Notes: generated by a model from the sequence alone, not told the origin. Counted from the first letter of the stretch, positions 16,770-27,000 are shown. The stretch: 64,000 nucleotides of DNA from Haloferax marisrubri (GCF_001469875.2 NZ_LOPW02000010.1:257942-321941); one strand, 5' to 3'. Translations and numbers: made by a program.

Positions 16770-16895
16770 GCGTCCGACTGTTCGCCGAGGGAGTATTTGA
16801 CACTTTCTCCGACCCGAATCGACGTCAGAAGGCGTCAGCGGTCGTGTGCGGCGGCAGAATGTCGGGACGGCGGTAGGGCCGCCCGCGCGGCCGGG

Positions 16896-18083
16896 TCAGA
16901 ACAGCGTGTCGAGGCGGTCGTCGACGACGGCCTCCGAGTCGTCCTCGCTGTCAGCGCCCGCATCGTTAGCCTCGCGGTCGCGGCGGTCCCGTTCGGCCTC
17001 GACGGCGGTCGACCGAACTTCGGCCACGCGGTCGCTCCGCGACACGTCGCCGAGGAGGACGAGCACGCCGACGTGGTCCGACTCCGGAAGCGGGTAGTCG
17101 CCGCCGCGGACCTCCATGCTCGCGGTCTGTTCTTCGACCCACGTCCGACTTCGCTCGATGGCCTTCCGGTTGAGCCACTCGGGCGGGCCGCTGACGACGA
17201 CCAGCCCGCGGGAGGCGGAGTCCACGTCGCACGGGAGGGTGAGCCGCCCGAGCACCGCCTTCCGCGTCTGCGTCGTGATGCGGTTGATAGAGTCGAGTTC
17301 GTCCACCGACGACGACCCGCCGCCCAAGAGCCCCTTGATGCTGAACCCGCCGTCGTCGTCGCTCTCGGGGAGTTCGCTCGCCGCGTAGCCGATAGTCGAG
17401 ATGCCGCCGCCGCGGAGGGTGTTGATTATCTCCGAGGAGTCGACGACGCTCTCGCCGACCGTCCCCGACTCGCTCACCTCGCCCGAGGCGAAGAGGATGC
17501 CGAGGCGGCGAACGAGTTCCTCGTTCATCGAGTCGTGGGCCGCCGCGACGTCCTCGCCGGTGTGCGCCCACGCCCCGTTGTCGAACGCGAACACGTGGTC
17601 CGTCACGTCGACGAACGTCTTGAGCGACCGCGCGGCGTTGCGCGAGTAGAGCGCGCCCTCGTCTGCGGCGGGGAGGATGCCGACGCCGTAGATGGGCTGT
17701 TCGTAGATGCGCTGGAGGTGCTTTGCGAGCACGGGGGCCGCGCCGCTCCCCGTGCCGCCGCCGAGTCCGGCGAAGATGAGAAACGCGTCGGCCGTGGAGG
17801 TCGGCGACCCGTCGGTGCCGCGCAGGAGCTGTTGGCTGTCGCGCTCGGCGAGTTCGGCGGCGAGTTCGTTGTCCGCGCCGACGCCGTGACCGCTCACCTC
17901 GTCCGCGCCGAAGAGGATGCGGTTCTCCTCGGGGACGAGATCGAGACCGCGGAGGTCCGTCGACGCGGTGTTGTACGCGACCGCGTCGACGACGTAATCG
18001 GCGTTCGTGCGCTGTTCGTACCGAAGGAGGGCGTCGAGGACGTTCCCACCCGCTTGTCCCACTCCGAAGCAAAGGACCTTCAT
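16896..18083 (-). CDS. cetZ: CetZ-family tubulin-like GTPase (CetZ5-type)
   Basis: CetZ proteins are archaeal tubulin/FtsZ relatives that form filaments and affect cell shape and motility. The 395-residue protein starts MKVLCFGVGQAGG (residues 1-13, the GTP-binding N-terminal loop) and has the tubulin signature GGGTGSG at 108-114. An interior loop is Gly/Ser-rich and the C-terminus is acidic (DSEDDSEAVVDDRLDTLF). I assign it to CetZ rather than FtsZ because it lacks the FtsZ C-terminal tail and because of its position beside an actin homologue, as I recall for Haloferax cetZ5. The start at 18083 is chosen over an ATG 7 codons upstream. Confidence 0.85.
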   Translation of the reverse strand: MKVLCFGVGQAGGNVLDALLRYEQRTNADYVVDAVAYNTASTDLRGLDLVPEENRILFGADEVSGHGVGADNELAAELAERDSQQLLRGTDGSPTSTADAFLIFAGLGGGTGSGAAPVLAKHLQRIYEQPIYGVGILPAADEGALYSRNAARSLKTFVDVTDHVFAFDNGAWAHTGEDVAAAHDSMNEELVRRLGILFASGEVSESGTVGESVVDSSEIINTLRGGGISTIGYAASELPESDDDGGFSIKGLLGGGSSSVDELDSINRITTQTRKAVLGRLTLPCDVDSASRGLVVVSGPPEWLNRKAIERSRTWVEEQTASMEVRGGDYPLPESDHVGVLVLLGDVSRSDRVAEVRSTAVEAERDRRDREANDAGADSEDDSEAVVDDRLDTLF

Positions 18084-18211
18084 CGTCTCTCTGTGGCACG
18101 CCATCGGTGGTGAATCTTCTGTTAGCGGACTGTCAGACTCGCGTCTCCGGCGCGCGTCGTCGCCGACGGGGTAGTTCTATACGAACCGGGTGAGAATCAT
18201 CGGCAAACTGC

Positions 18212-18577
18212 ATGACCTGTCCGCGGTGTTCACAGCCACTCTCGACGCTTTCGTTCGACGGTCGCGCGGCGCGCTACTGCGAGCGCTGCGGCTTCGTCGG
18301 CGTCGAGACGGTCCACGAGCGCGACGCGCCGAGCCGAGAGTCGTGGGACGACGCGATCGCCCGCTTCCACGAGCGGGCGGTCCGCGAGGCGCGCGAGCGG
18401 GAGGAGGCCGCGGGCAGTACTGGCGGAGCCGACAGCGGCGAATCAACCGACGGCGACACGACTGAAGACGTGGCTGATGTCGGTGACGACGAGGCGGACG
18501 ACGAAGCCACCGACCGCGAGCCCACCGACTCGCAACTGAGAAACGGGGAGGACGGCGACCACGCGGGCGGCGAGTGA
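18212..18577 (+). CDS. Zinc-ribbon protein with acidic tail
   Basis: The 121-residue protein begins MTCPRCSQPLSTLSFDGRAA and RYCERCGFVGVE, giving two CxxC pairs 20 residues apart, a compact zinc ribbon. A basic helix follows (WDDAIARFHERAVREAREREE), then about 55 disordered acidic residues. It lies between the divergent cetZ and the actin homologue. A TATA-like TTCTATACG lies about 35 bp before the ATG. A regulatory or adaptor role for the cytoskeletal block is possible but unsupported. Confidence 0.7.
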   Translation: MTCPRCSQPLSTLSFDGRAARYCERCGFVGVETVHERDAPSRESWDDAIARFHERAVREAREREEAAGSTGGADSGESTDGDTTEDVADVGDDEADDEATDREPTDSQLRNGEDGDHAGGE

Positions 18578-18661
18578 CGCGTTCGCTCGCGCGCTCTCGG
18601 CGGCGCGTCGACCTCGGTCGTAAGGTACTGTCCGGTCGGGTGCGTCAGTTCGGGTCGGCGC

Positions 18662-19705
18662 TCAGTTCGATTCCGGCGCGGCTTCCGCTTCGGGTTCCGG
18701 TTCGGGTTCGGAGGCGCTCCCGTCGGACTCCTCTTCGGAGCGCGCGGCGACGAGCGACCCGCGGGCGACGCTGTACAGGGGCCGGTCGATGCTCCGGACC
18801 TCGTTGACGGAGAACGGAATCGTCGAGTCTTCGAGGTGGTGTTCGAACAGCTCCTCGAAGCCGTCGGGGCTGGAGGTGCCGCCGGTGACGACGACGGGCA
18901 CGTCGAGGCCTTCCTCGATGTCTTCCTCGTCGACCTCGCGCTCGATGTTCTCGATGACGTAGTCGAGGAGGTTCTCGTAGTAAATCGAGAGCGCGCCCTC
19001 GACGCCGCCGACGTCCGTGCGGAAGTCGAGCTGGAAGTCGTCTTCCTTGATGGACGTGACCTTGTCGACGGCCGTCCCGGTGGCCTGGGCGGTCTGCTGG
19101 TCGATCCAGTCGCCGCCGCGGGCGATGGAGAACTGCATGACCGGCACCGCGTAGTACGCCAGACAGATGTTCGTCATGCCCGCGCCGAACGAGACACCGA
19201 GGCCGGTGAAGTTGTTGTCGGCGAGTTCGCTGTAGATGACCGCCATCCCCTCGTTGATGGGTTCGGGGTCGTAGCCCATGTCGCCGAGCATCGATTCGAG
19301 CGTCTTGTCGTGATACAGCGTCGAGAGGTCGGAGTCGATGGGGTCCGCCGGACTCGAATAGAACAGGCGCTCGTTCGGCCGGGAGGGCGAGCCGACGACC
19401 TGTTCGATGATGAGCTTGATCATCGGAATCGCGGAGGACTCCTCGCTGGAGAGGATGCCGTGTTGCATCGGCCGGCGCGTCTCCTTGCCGAAGATGTTCG
19501 CGAAGTTGAGCGCGTCGTCGCCGACGACGTACACCTTGTCGTCCTTGCGGATGTGGAGCACGTCGCTCCGCGAGAGCATCTGCTCCGCCATGTCGCTGTA
19601 GTCGATTTCGACGAACGAGTTTCGCTGCTGGACAAATACGGTCTCACTTCCATCCTGACTCGCGGACAGGATGTTCATGGTACCTACGTCAAGGCCTTTC
19701 GCCAT
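18662..19705 (-). CDS. Salactin/volactin-type actin homologue
   Basis: Salactin and volactin are haloarchaeal actin-like ATPases that form dynamic filaments. The 347-residue protein has the actin ATPase elements in order: [10 protein letters not shown] at residues 3-12 (phosphate-1 loop), [17 protein letters not shown] near 175 (phosphate-2), and [18 protein letters not shown] near 270 (adenosine motif). The C-terminus is a disordered Glu/Pro tail ([14 protein letters not shown]). It follows a four-TM membrane protein gene on the same strand with a 105-bp gap, which may encode a partner. The assignment is confident; the subfamily is based on the [12 protein letters not shown] opening and context. 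Confidence 0.85.
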   Translation of the reverse strand: MAKGLDVGTMNILSASQDGSETVFVQQRNSFVEIDYSDMAEQMLSRSDVLHIRKDDKVYVVGDDALNFANIFGKETRRPMQHGILSSEESSAIPMIKLIIEQVVGSPSRPNERLFYSSPADPIDSDLSTLYHDKTLESMLGDMGYDPEPINEGMAVIYSELADNNFTGLGVSFGAGMTNICLAYYAVPVMQFSIARGGDWIDQQTAQATGTAVDKVTSIKEDDFQLDFRTDVGGVEGALSIYYENLLDYVIENIEREVDEEDIEEGLDVPVVVTGGTSSPDGFEELFEHHLEDSTIPFSVNEVRSIDRPLYSVARGSLVAARSEEESDGSASEPEPEPEAEAAPESN

Positions 19706-19810
19706 ACCTCACGCGTCGCAGGGCTGTCGCATAAATCTGTATGCGCTTTTGACATTCACTTCCGCCGATGAATCCAACGCCGAACCGATACCCCGGCGTC
19801 CCGCAACGAC

Positions 19811-20710
19811 TCAGGAGAACAGTCCGCGAATCCGGTCGACCACTCCCTCGGAGTCCTCGCGTTCGGCCTCCGCCTGCTGTTGCTTCCGAAGTTCGGCCAG
19901 CGCGGCGGCTTGGTCGTCCGTGCTGTCGCCGACCGCCGTGTCCTTCTTCCCGCCGCGGAGCCCCTGCAGTCCGGCGACCGCGTCGTCGACGCCCCCGCCG
20001 CGCGTCTCGGTCACCTTGGCGTTCTCGAAGCTCGCGCGGTCCACGTCGTCGACGGCGGAGGTGTCGAGCTTCAGGCGGGTGGTCTCGGTCTTGCGGACGC
20101 CGCCCCACGACAGTTCGGTGTTCGACAGCGCCTCGTCCATGTCGCGGCGGACCTGCGCGGAGACGGCTTCCTCGTCTTCCTCGTCGGTCGCGTCGGCCGC
20201 CGCGTCGCTCCCGGTCGCGGCGGGGCCGCTCGTCCTCGCGCGGGCGAGTTGGAAGCCGACGAGCGACGTGCCGCTGGCGGCGACGACCGCCACCGCGCCG
20301 AGCGAGTAGATGCCGACGATGCGGCCGCTCTGGTCGGCGCTCGCGGAGACGTTCCAGTTGTGGGGGTACGCGCCGACGAACTGGACGACGGCGACCGCAC
20401 AGACGAGGAGTCCAGCGCCCGCGAGGACCGTCGGGAACCGGTACTGGGAGGGAAGCAGGACCACGACGGAGACGAGGAGGAGGGGAATCCCGAGCGCGCC
20501 GGTGACGCCCGCGACCTCGCGGAGTTCGTACTTGAAGATGTTCTCGGGCGGGATGCCGCCGCTCCACACCACCGCCGCGAGCGCGACGGCGAGCAGTCCG
20601 ATAGCCGTAAAGAACAGCGCGAAGCCCGCGTAGACGGTCGTCTCGTCGGGGTCGGCGTCGACGTACCGCCGATAGAGGGCGATGAGGGTGTTCTGCCCGT
20701 CACTCGACAT
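19811..20710 (-). CDS. DUF7139-like four-TM membrane protein, probable partner of the actin homologue
   Basis: The 299-residue protein has four TM helices in residues ~25-155 (AGFALFFTAIGLLAVALAAV, GALGIPLLLVSVVVLLPSQ, TVLAGAGLLVCAVAVVQFVG, GIYSLGAVAVVAASGTSLVG). A long charged cytosolic tail follows (ATDEEDEEAVSAQVRRDMD, LAELRKQQQAEAEREDSEG). It is immediately upstream of the actin gene on the same strand. The position, tail and membrane domain suit an anchor or regulator for filaments, but that role is inferred. Confidence 0.65.
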   Translation of the reverse strand: MSSDGQNTLIALYRRYVDADPDETTVYAGFALFFTAIGLLAVALAAVVWSGGIPPENIFKYELREVAGVTGALGIPLLLVSVVVLLPSQYRFPTVLAGAGLLVCAVAVVQFVGAYPHNWNVSASADQSGRIVGIYSLGAVAVVAASGTSLVGFQLARARTSGPAATGSDAAADATDEEDEEAVSAQVRRDMDEALSNTELSWGGVRKTETTRLKLDTSAVDDVDRASFENAKVTETRGGGVDDAVAGLQGLRGGKKDTAVGDSTDDQAAALAELRKQQQAEAEREDSEGVVDRIRGLFS

Positions 20711-20815
20711 ACCTCAGACCATTCCCCCGCGCGACATATAATGTTCGCCGGGTTCGGGGTTCGTACCGCCGCCCGCGCCGACCCACTCGCGACCTCACGA
20801 CCCACCGCCGTCCCG

Positions 20816-22240
20816 TTACTGCCCGCCGGTGGGTTCGACGGACATGTCGTAGGCCGCGACCGTGTCGCCGAGGGTCGCCTCGGTGAGCGTGGGGTCCGCG
20901 TCGAACCGGGCGCTGGTGAACCGGGCGGGGCCGTGGACGACGGTGTCACCGAAGGCCGCGGCGTCCGTCACGTGCGTGTACGCGAAGTCCAGTCGCCCCT
21001 CGATTTCCACTCCGAAGACGAGCGTCTCGACGGTGCAGTCGGAGAAGTCAACGTCGCGCTCGACGCGGACGCCCGAACAGAACAGCTCGTCGCCGAAGCG
21101 CGCGTGGTCGCAGACGACACTCCCGCCGACCGTGGTTTCGACCACGCGCACCGGCGAGTCGGCCGAACAGACCGCGTCGGAGAAGTCGAAGCCGCCGGCG
21201 ACGGTCGCGCGGACGAACGACGCCGGTCCCGACTCGAACCGCGCGCTCCGGAAGCGGAGCGCCCGGCCCTCGACGGTCGCGTTGTCGAAGGAGACCGGGC
21301 CGCCGAACGCGCTGTGCGTGAAGTCGACGGAGCCGTCGCGGGCGGTGAGTCCCGTGCAGTCGACCGGACCGACGAAGGCCGCGGTCGTCGCGTCGATGCC
21401 GCCGTCCACGGTGAGTCGGGGCGCGTCGAGTTCGCCGTCGACCGTCAGGTGTTCGAGCGAGAGGCCGTCCTCGACGGTCGCCGACGCGGCGACGAGGTCT
21501 CCGTGGACGCGACAGTGCGCGAGCGAGAGCCGACGGTCGCACGCGACGTTCCCGAGGTCGAGGCGGCCGCCCAGTCGGGTGTGCGAAAGCCACGCCGGCC
21601 CGCAGAAACGAGCCTTCGCGAGCGACACGCCGTCATCGACGACGCCCTTCCTGAACGTTGCTCCGCCTTCGAAACGCGCCTCGGTCGCCACGACGGACCC
21701 CGCGCTGAAGCCGGTCGCGTCGAGTCGCCCGCCGAAGCGCGCCCCGCAGAGCACCCAGCGGCCGCCGACCTGCAGGCTGCGACAGGTGACCGTCGCGGGC
21801 GCGTCGAGTCGTTGCAGACACACCGTGCCGCCGACCGAGACGCGATCGAGTCGGAGCGCGCCGGTGAGCGTCGCGTCGCGCAGGTCGATGTCTTCTTTCA
21901 CCATCGCGCCGCGGAAGTCGAGCGTCGCGTCGGACGCGAACGTCACCCCCGCGAGGTCGATGCGCTCGAACGTCCCGCCCACGAACGCCGACGGTCGCTC
22001 GGGGTCGGCAATCGCCTCGCGCAGCGCCTCGGTGACGGCCGCGGACCGCGTTTCGTCGACGGGGCGGTGAAACAGACAGCGGTCGGCCGCGCCGCTCGCG
22101 GGGTGCGGACACCGCCACACCGATGGCGATTCGTCGGCACCCGTCGCGTCGGCGGCGTCGAAGACGTGCCTATACGTACAGCGAGCGGTGCGTTCCACGT
22201 CGCTCGACCGTTCGTCGTTATCACGTAAATAGATTGTCAC
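20816..22240 (-). CDS. Pentapeptide-repeat-like protein with N-terminal Cys/His cluster
   Basis: The 474-residue protein opens with a Cys/His-rich segment (CTYRHVF, WRCPHP, DRCLFHRP) that may bind zinc. About 380 residues of five-residue-periodic beta sequence follow (ATLDFRGA, DIDLRDATLTGALRLD, GPVSFDNATVEG, GPARFTSARF), as in right-handed quadrilateral helix proteins. There is no signal peptide or TM helix, so it is probably cytosolic. The start codon is GTG. Function is unknown. It ends with a divergent 98-bp gap to the small gene at 22699. Confidence 0.65.
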   Translation of the reverse strand: MTIYLRDNDERSSDVERTARCTYRHVFDAADATGADESPSVWRCPHPASGAADRCLFHRPVDETRSAAVTEALREAIADPERPSAFVGGTFERIDLAGVTFASDATLDFRGAMVKEDIDLRDATLTGALRLDRVSVGGTVCLQRLDAPATVTCRSLQVGGRWVLCGARFGGRLDATGFSAGSVVATEARFEGGATFRKGVVDDGVSLAKARFCGPAWLSHTRLGGRLDLGNVACDRRLSLAHCRVHGDLVAASATVEDGLSLEHLTVDGELDAPRLTVDGGIDATTAAFVGPVDCTGLTARDGSVDFTHSAFGGPVSFDNATVEGRALRFRSARFESGPASFVRATVAGGFDFSDAVCSADSPVRVVETTVGGSVVCDHARFGDELFCSGVRVERDVDFSDCTVETLVFGVEIEGRLDFAYTHVTDAAAFGDTVVHGPARFTSARFDADPTLTEATLGDTVAAYDMSVEPTGGQ

Positions 22241-22339
22241 GAAATCGCGAACGGACGAGCTCGACCTTGTCGCGGTCGTTACGGTCCTCTCTGCTGTCGT
22301 CGCGGTCGTCGTAGTCGTCGCTGTCGTCGACTAAGAGAA

Positions 22340-22699
22340 CTACTGTTCGACGAACGGCGCGCCGGCTTCCGCGTCGCCGACGACGGCCGAGAACGTCGCC
22401 GCGAACTCGAAGTCGCGGACGGGAAGCGTGACCAGCCGAACCGTCTCGCCGGTGCTGTCGTGGAAGCCGACGACGGTCCGGTCCGATTCGAGCTCGACCG
22501 AACAGCCGGCGAAGATGGCGCGGTTGAGCTGTATCGTCCGCACTTCGCGCACTTCGTCGGGGTCCGCGTGCTCGCCGTCGTGTCGAATCTGGACGAGGCG
22601 CGTCTCGGTCAGAAGCACCGTCATTCCCTCGTAGTGGCTGACCGACCGGAGCGTCTCGTGCTCACCGACGAACTGATGAATCGACTCGTAGAGGCTCAT
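22340..22699 (-). CDS. Small beta-rich protein of unknown function
   Basis: The protein has 119 residues. It begins MSLYESIHQFVGEHETLRSV, then strands (GMTVLLTETRLVQIRHDG, VREVRTIQLNRAIFAG, RTVVGFHDSTGETVRLVTL) and a final helix (FEFAATFSAVVGDAEAG). The pattern resembles small PH-like or WD-type sensor folds, but I do not recognise a family. It lies next to the pentapeptide-repeat gene on the same strand, and the two may be co-transcribed. Confidence 0.6.
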   Translation of the reverse strand: MSLYESIHQFVGEHETLRSVSHYEGMTVLLTETRLVQIRHDGEHADPDEVREVRTIQLNRAIFAGCSVELESDRTVVGFHDSTGETVRLVTLPVRDFEFAATFSAVVGDAEAGAPFVEQ

Positions 22700-22977
22700 A
22701 CACCGCCTACTCGACCGACTCGTATCAACTTATCTACAACAGTCACATCCGACGGTTCGCGCCGTCGGCGCGGGTTGCGAGGCTCACAACCCGCGACTCG
22801 AACGGCCGGACACCGGCCACCTGTCAGAGGCAAGCAGGCGGGCCGGGTCGCCGTGACTGGGCAATCGTGCTGTCCACATCCTGACCAACACGACCGCCCG
22901 CTATACGGTCGTCGTGCAGAGTATATCAACATATGTGCTCGTTGGCGGTGCGGCGACCGGGAACGGCGGTCCCCCGG

Positions 22978-23250
22978 TCAGTCGGCCGCCTCGATGCCGG
23001 GGTCGCCCGTCAGGACGATGATGTCGGCCATCCCCCGGACGGACCGGAACGGAATCCTCACTCCCCGCGGACCGACTTCGACCCCCTCGGGAGGGTCTTC
23101 GACGGAGACGAGAAGCGCGGTCACGCGGTCGGCGTCGAGGTCGACACAGAGGTCGACGGCCTCGCCCAACCGGTTCCCCGAGGCGGTGTACACGGGGCGG
23201 CCTTCGATGCTCGGAATCGGTTCGATGCCCGTCGGTGACTGGGGGACCAT
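22978..23250 (-). CDS. PRC-barrel domain protein
   Basis: The start ATG at 23250 gives a 90-residue single domain: GRPVYTASGNRLGEAVDLCV, a strand DRVTALLVSVEDP, then GPRGVRIPFRSVRGMADIIV. This is the PRC-barrel layout found in RimM and in small stand-alone archaeal proteins that often contact RNA or cell-division partners. The frame is open further upstream, but that sequence overlaps a region with no coding character. No obvious operon partner. Confidence 0.75.
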   Translation of the reverse strand: MVPQSPTGIEPIPSIEGRPVYTASGNRLGEAVDLCVDLDADRVTALLVSVEDPPEGVEVGPRGVRIPFRSVRGMADIIVLTGDPGIEAAD

Positions 23251-23747
23251 ACCTACGCCATCGAACGTGTCAATGAAAAATACCTCGGTCAGTACGGACC
23301 GTCTTGGCCCCGTCGTCCCGACTCCCGCGGCGTTCGGGTCCCGAACGCGGACTCGAAAACCCGCTGTTTGCGCGGTCTTCGACACTCACTCGGCGACGTT
23401 CGACCGGCCCACGGCACTCCGGTTTCGGCGGTGTATCGTCGTGAAGGAAGGACGGATGCTGGCGCTCGTGACAGCCTGAGCGGCTGATATGCCGCTGCTC
23501 CGATACGTATTTAGGCACGCCTAATAGATATCTATCTGGTCAGGATAGCTGAGCCTCGGTGTTCCTTCCACAGACCCACCACCACTACTGAGGCCTCTGG
23601 CCACCTTCTTCGCCCCGGACTCGACCGTGAGCACGCGCTTTGCCCCCGTGAGTTCGATGCGCAGCGTCGTCGCCGAGCGACCGCTGTCGTTCCGGCGCGA
23701 CGAAACGCGGCCTTCACGTTTATGTAGGCGAGCCAACTGGTTCGCGT
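23251..23747. other. Gene-free gap containing a DtxR-like palindrome
   Basis: I support no protein gene here. Two short frames on the reverse strand would start with GTG or TTG and have no recognisable content. The notable element is the palindrome at 23511-23524, described separately. TTTATG near 23719 is a TATA-like element for the following gene. Confidence 0.45.
23511..23524. promoter_or_regulatory. Palindrome TTAGGCACGCCTAA, DtxR/IdeR-type operator candidate
   Basis: The sequence TTAGGC-AC-GCCTAA is a perfect 6-2-6 inverted repeat. DtxR/IdeR/SirR-family metal-dependent repressors bind sites of the form TTAGG...CCTAA, including in haloarchaea. It sits 220 bp or more from either flanking gene, next to AT-rich sequence (GATACGTAT, AGATATCTAT), which suggests an unannotated promoter. 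Confidence 0.45.
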
Positions 23748-23978
23748 ATGGTGAACAATCCGGTGCGGGCGTACGGGGCGCTGGTCGTCGTCGTCGCGGC
23801 GGCGGTCAGCGGTGCCGTCATCCTCTCGGGGTTCGTCGCTATCGACTTCGTGCTCGACGCGGTCACCGTCTGGGGCTACATGGCCGCGGTCGGCGTGATG
23901 GTCGTCTGCGCGGTCGTCAGTTGGCTGACCGACCTTCCCGGTATCCTGTCGAGCGAGTTCGGTAGCGGCGGTCGGTGA
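23748..23978 (+). CDS. Small two-TM membrane protein
   Basis: The 76-residue protein has two hydrophobic helices, at ~8-33 (AYGALVVVVAAAVSGAVILS) and ~42-64 (VWGYMAAVGVMVVCAVVSWL), with a short Gly-rich end. A TATA-like TTTATG lies about 28 bp before the ATG, consistent with a leaderless transcript. No family recognised. It ends right at a strong hairpin. Confidence 0.6.
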   Translation: MVNNPVRAYGALVVVVAAAVSGAVILSGFVAIDFVLDAVTVWGYMAAVGVMVVCAVVSWLTDLPGILSSEFGSGGR

Positions 23979-24026
23979 GACGACGCGGGAGCGACCGCTC
24001 CCGCGTCGTCAGTTGAAAAAAGAAAC
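23979..24026. terminator. 15-bp perfect hairpin plus T-tract, bidirectional terminator
   Basis: Arms GACGACGCGGGAGCG (23979-23993) and CGCTCCCGCGTCGTC (23996-24010) are exact complements with a 2-nt gap. Immediately right lies GTTGAAAAAAGAAAC, which on the reverse strand is a T-tract downstream of the giant secreted-protein gene. For that gene the order is T-tract then hairpin. For the small membrane gene the hairpin follows directly on the stop codon. Confidence 0.55.
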
Positions 24027-24056
24027 GCCGTCGGGCCGTTCCCCCGCGAGGTGGGT

Positions 24057-27000
24057 TCAGTCCCGAATCTCGACGAACAACCGCTGTACGTCGACGATGT
24101 TGACCTCGCCGTTACCGGAGAAGTCGAACTCGTCGGCGTTGTCGGTGATTGCCGGACTGTTCCGGTTCGCGAACATGGCCTGCACGTCGGAGACGGTCAC
24201 GTTTCCGTCGCCGTTGATGTCCTCGAACGTTCCGTCGCCGTCCGGGTCGGTCGGCGCGGCGTCAGATACGCCGACGGGTTCGAGGTCCACCGCCGTGAGG
24301 GTCGCGCCGCTCTCGGAGCCGATGTCGTACTCGGTTCCGGGCTCGCTTCCCAGCACCGTCTCCGACACCGCGAGTTCGGTGGTTCCGGCGGACGTGAGCG
24401 TGACGTTCACGCGGGCGAAGGTGACGGTCCCGTTCTGCGCCGTGTCCATGCCGAACGCGTCGACCGCGACCGAGTCGTTCTCCGCGCCGTAGGTCACATT
24501 CGCCGTGTGCGGCGAACCGAGGACGGTCACGTCGGTAATCGTTCCCGCCGTGCCGTTCGTCAGGTTGAGCGTCGTTTCGAACGCGCCGACGCCCTCGGTC
24601 ACGTTCGTCGCGACGAGTTCGACGGTCACCGTCTCGTTCACGCTCGCGGTCGTCGGCGTCGCGAGCGCGCGGACGTCGACCGCGTCCGGCGTCGTGTCGG
24701 TCTCGTCGTCGCCCAACTGGACAGTCACGGTCCGGTCGTCGGCGAGCGCGAGCGTCTCGGTCGTCTCGACGCCTTCGAGGTCGGTCGCGTTCGGCGGCGC
24801 TTCGACGGTCAGCCGGAGGTCGCCGGCGAGTTCGACGCCGGGACGCCCCGTCGCGTCGAGCACCATCGTCCCGTTCGGAAGCGTGCTTCCGGAGACGAAG
24901 CCGACCGAACCGTTGTTGCGGTGGTCGACCGTCACGCGCGCGTTCTCGACCGGGTCGCCGCCGGCATCGACGACGGAGACGTTGAGGAGATGCCCCTCGG
25001 GAAGCGCGACCGTTCCGACGTCGCTCGGGGCGGTCCCGACGGAAATCGACGTCGCCGCGTAGACGTCCGGGACGGCGTCACGCGGGAAGCTCGTGCCCGC
25101 TTCGGCGTACCGTTCCTGGCGGAACTTCACGTTGTACGTCCCGTTTTTCGCGACGGCCACGCCGAACGAACCGTCGTCCGCCGTGCGAGCGAAGCCGCCG
25201 CCGGACGTCCCGTTCGTATCGCCGAGGACGACCGCGGTCCGGTTGTCCGCCGGTTCGTCGTCCGGCCGGACGAACTGGCCGGTGACGTTCACCCGGTCAG
25301 TCAGTCGGAGCGTGAGGTTCGTGTCCGACGTGACGTTCAGTCGCGTCCCGACGAAGGTCTTGTTCGGGCCGTACACTTGGACCTGGACGTTCCCGCCGTA
25401 ATCGTTGGGAACCGCGTTCGGTCCGGCGACTTCGATACCCTTCGTCTGGCCGAAGATGAACTGACCGCTGTTGTCGGTCTCCCCGCTGACGGAGTCGAAC
25501 ACGCGGTTTCCGCCGTAGGCGACGACGACCGTCGCGTCGTCGGCCGGCTCGCCCTGCCGGTCGAGCACCGTCACGTTGAGCCGACTGGCGCTCGGTAGCT
25601 CGTCGCTCCCGAGATGCGTCGAACTGTCGGCGTAGACGCGGTGGAGCGGGAAGATGTCCGGAACTCCGTCGACTTGGCTACTCGGCTGGACGAAGGAGAC
25701 CTGATACGCCCCGCTGGCGGCCGTCAGGTCGTATTCGCCGCTCGCCCCGAGCGACGACACGTCGCCGTCGGGTGCGCCGAGTCGGGTGTTGAGCGCGACT
25801 TCGCCGGGCGGGACGGTCCCGTCGGCGGCCTCAACGAACCCCGTCAGGTTCGATTCCGAGGCTCCCGTCTCGTTCGCGGCGAGCGTGAACGAGAGTTCCG
25901 TGTCGTTCGTCACGGTGACGCGCTGTCGCTGGATCGTCTCCTCGTACGTGTCGGTCCCCGCCGGCGGCGCGACCTCCACGGTCACGTTGCCGGTGAGTTC
26001 CACCCCGGGCCGGGACACCTCGCTAATCGTGAGCAGTCCGTTCGCGTTCGTCCGGGCTCCGTACGCCGCCTTCGCCGAGCCGTTCGCGTGTGTGACTCGG
26101 AGGCGCGCGCCTTCGACCGCAGTCCCGTTCTCGGCCGTCACGGAGACGTTGAGGACGTGTCCCTCGGGAATCTCCGCATCGACGGTCGTCGTCTGCGACG
26201 TGTTGATTCGGTCGACCGCGTAGATGTCCGCGACGCCGTCGCGCGGCCACGATTCGTCACCGAGCGCGGCCTCGCTCCCGTTGAACTGGTAGAAGGCGAC
26301 GTGGTACTCGGTGTTTTGCAACACCGACTGGTCGAACTCGGCGATGTCCTGCGTCGTGTTGTAGAACCCGGAGCCGTTCGTCGTCGCGGCGGCCGACGGA
26401 ACGTCGAGCGACCCGTCGAAGAACGCGACCGTGTCGTCGACAAGCGGCGTCCCGTCGGTCGTCGTGATGCGACCGGAGACGGACGTGGTCTCACGGACCG
26501 GTTCCGCGTCCTGATTGACGTCGATGTAGCCCTCGTCAGACGAGAGTCGACCGTCCGCGGTGACGGTCTGGACCATCGCGGAGTAGCTGTCGGCCTCGGT
26601 CGTCGCCGGAATCCTGACCGTCGCGTTCTCGCCCGGCTCGAACGTCCGGGTCGTGAGCACGCGGTCTTCAGCGTCGCTGTCCCACGAGTAGACGGTGAGC
26701 ACACCGCCTTCGACCGTCTCGTCGGGAACGTCGTAGTTGACTGTCACCGTCTCGCCGGGTGCGACTTCGGTGTAACCGTTCCCGCGGTCCCCAACGCGGA
26801 CGTTCACGTCGTACTGGCTCAGCGACGGTGACGTCCAGTAGTTGAAGTCCCGAGTCCGACTGTCGGCCGCGAGCGCGACCGAGAGCTGCGCGTCCGCGGG
26901 CACGTCGTAGGTGAACGACGCCTGCCCGCTCGCGTTCGTCGTCACCAGTCCGGTCGCGAACACGCCGGCTCGCAAGCCGTTGCGCGCACCGATGTACGCG

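Noticed and set aside
22233..22334. 33-codon hydrophobic frame ending VVAVVVVVAVVD after the pentapeptide-repeat gene
   Set aside because: No ATG, GTG or TTG start lies in frame; the frame begins after a stop with ATT. Valine repeats come from GTC-rich sequence.
23521..23736. Reverse-strand 71-codon frame (TLRIELTGAKRVLTVESG)
   Set aside because: It would start with TTG only 11 bp from a divergent gene whose TATA box it would overlap; no family match.
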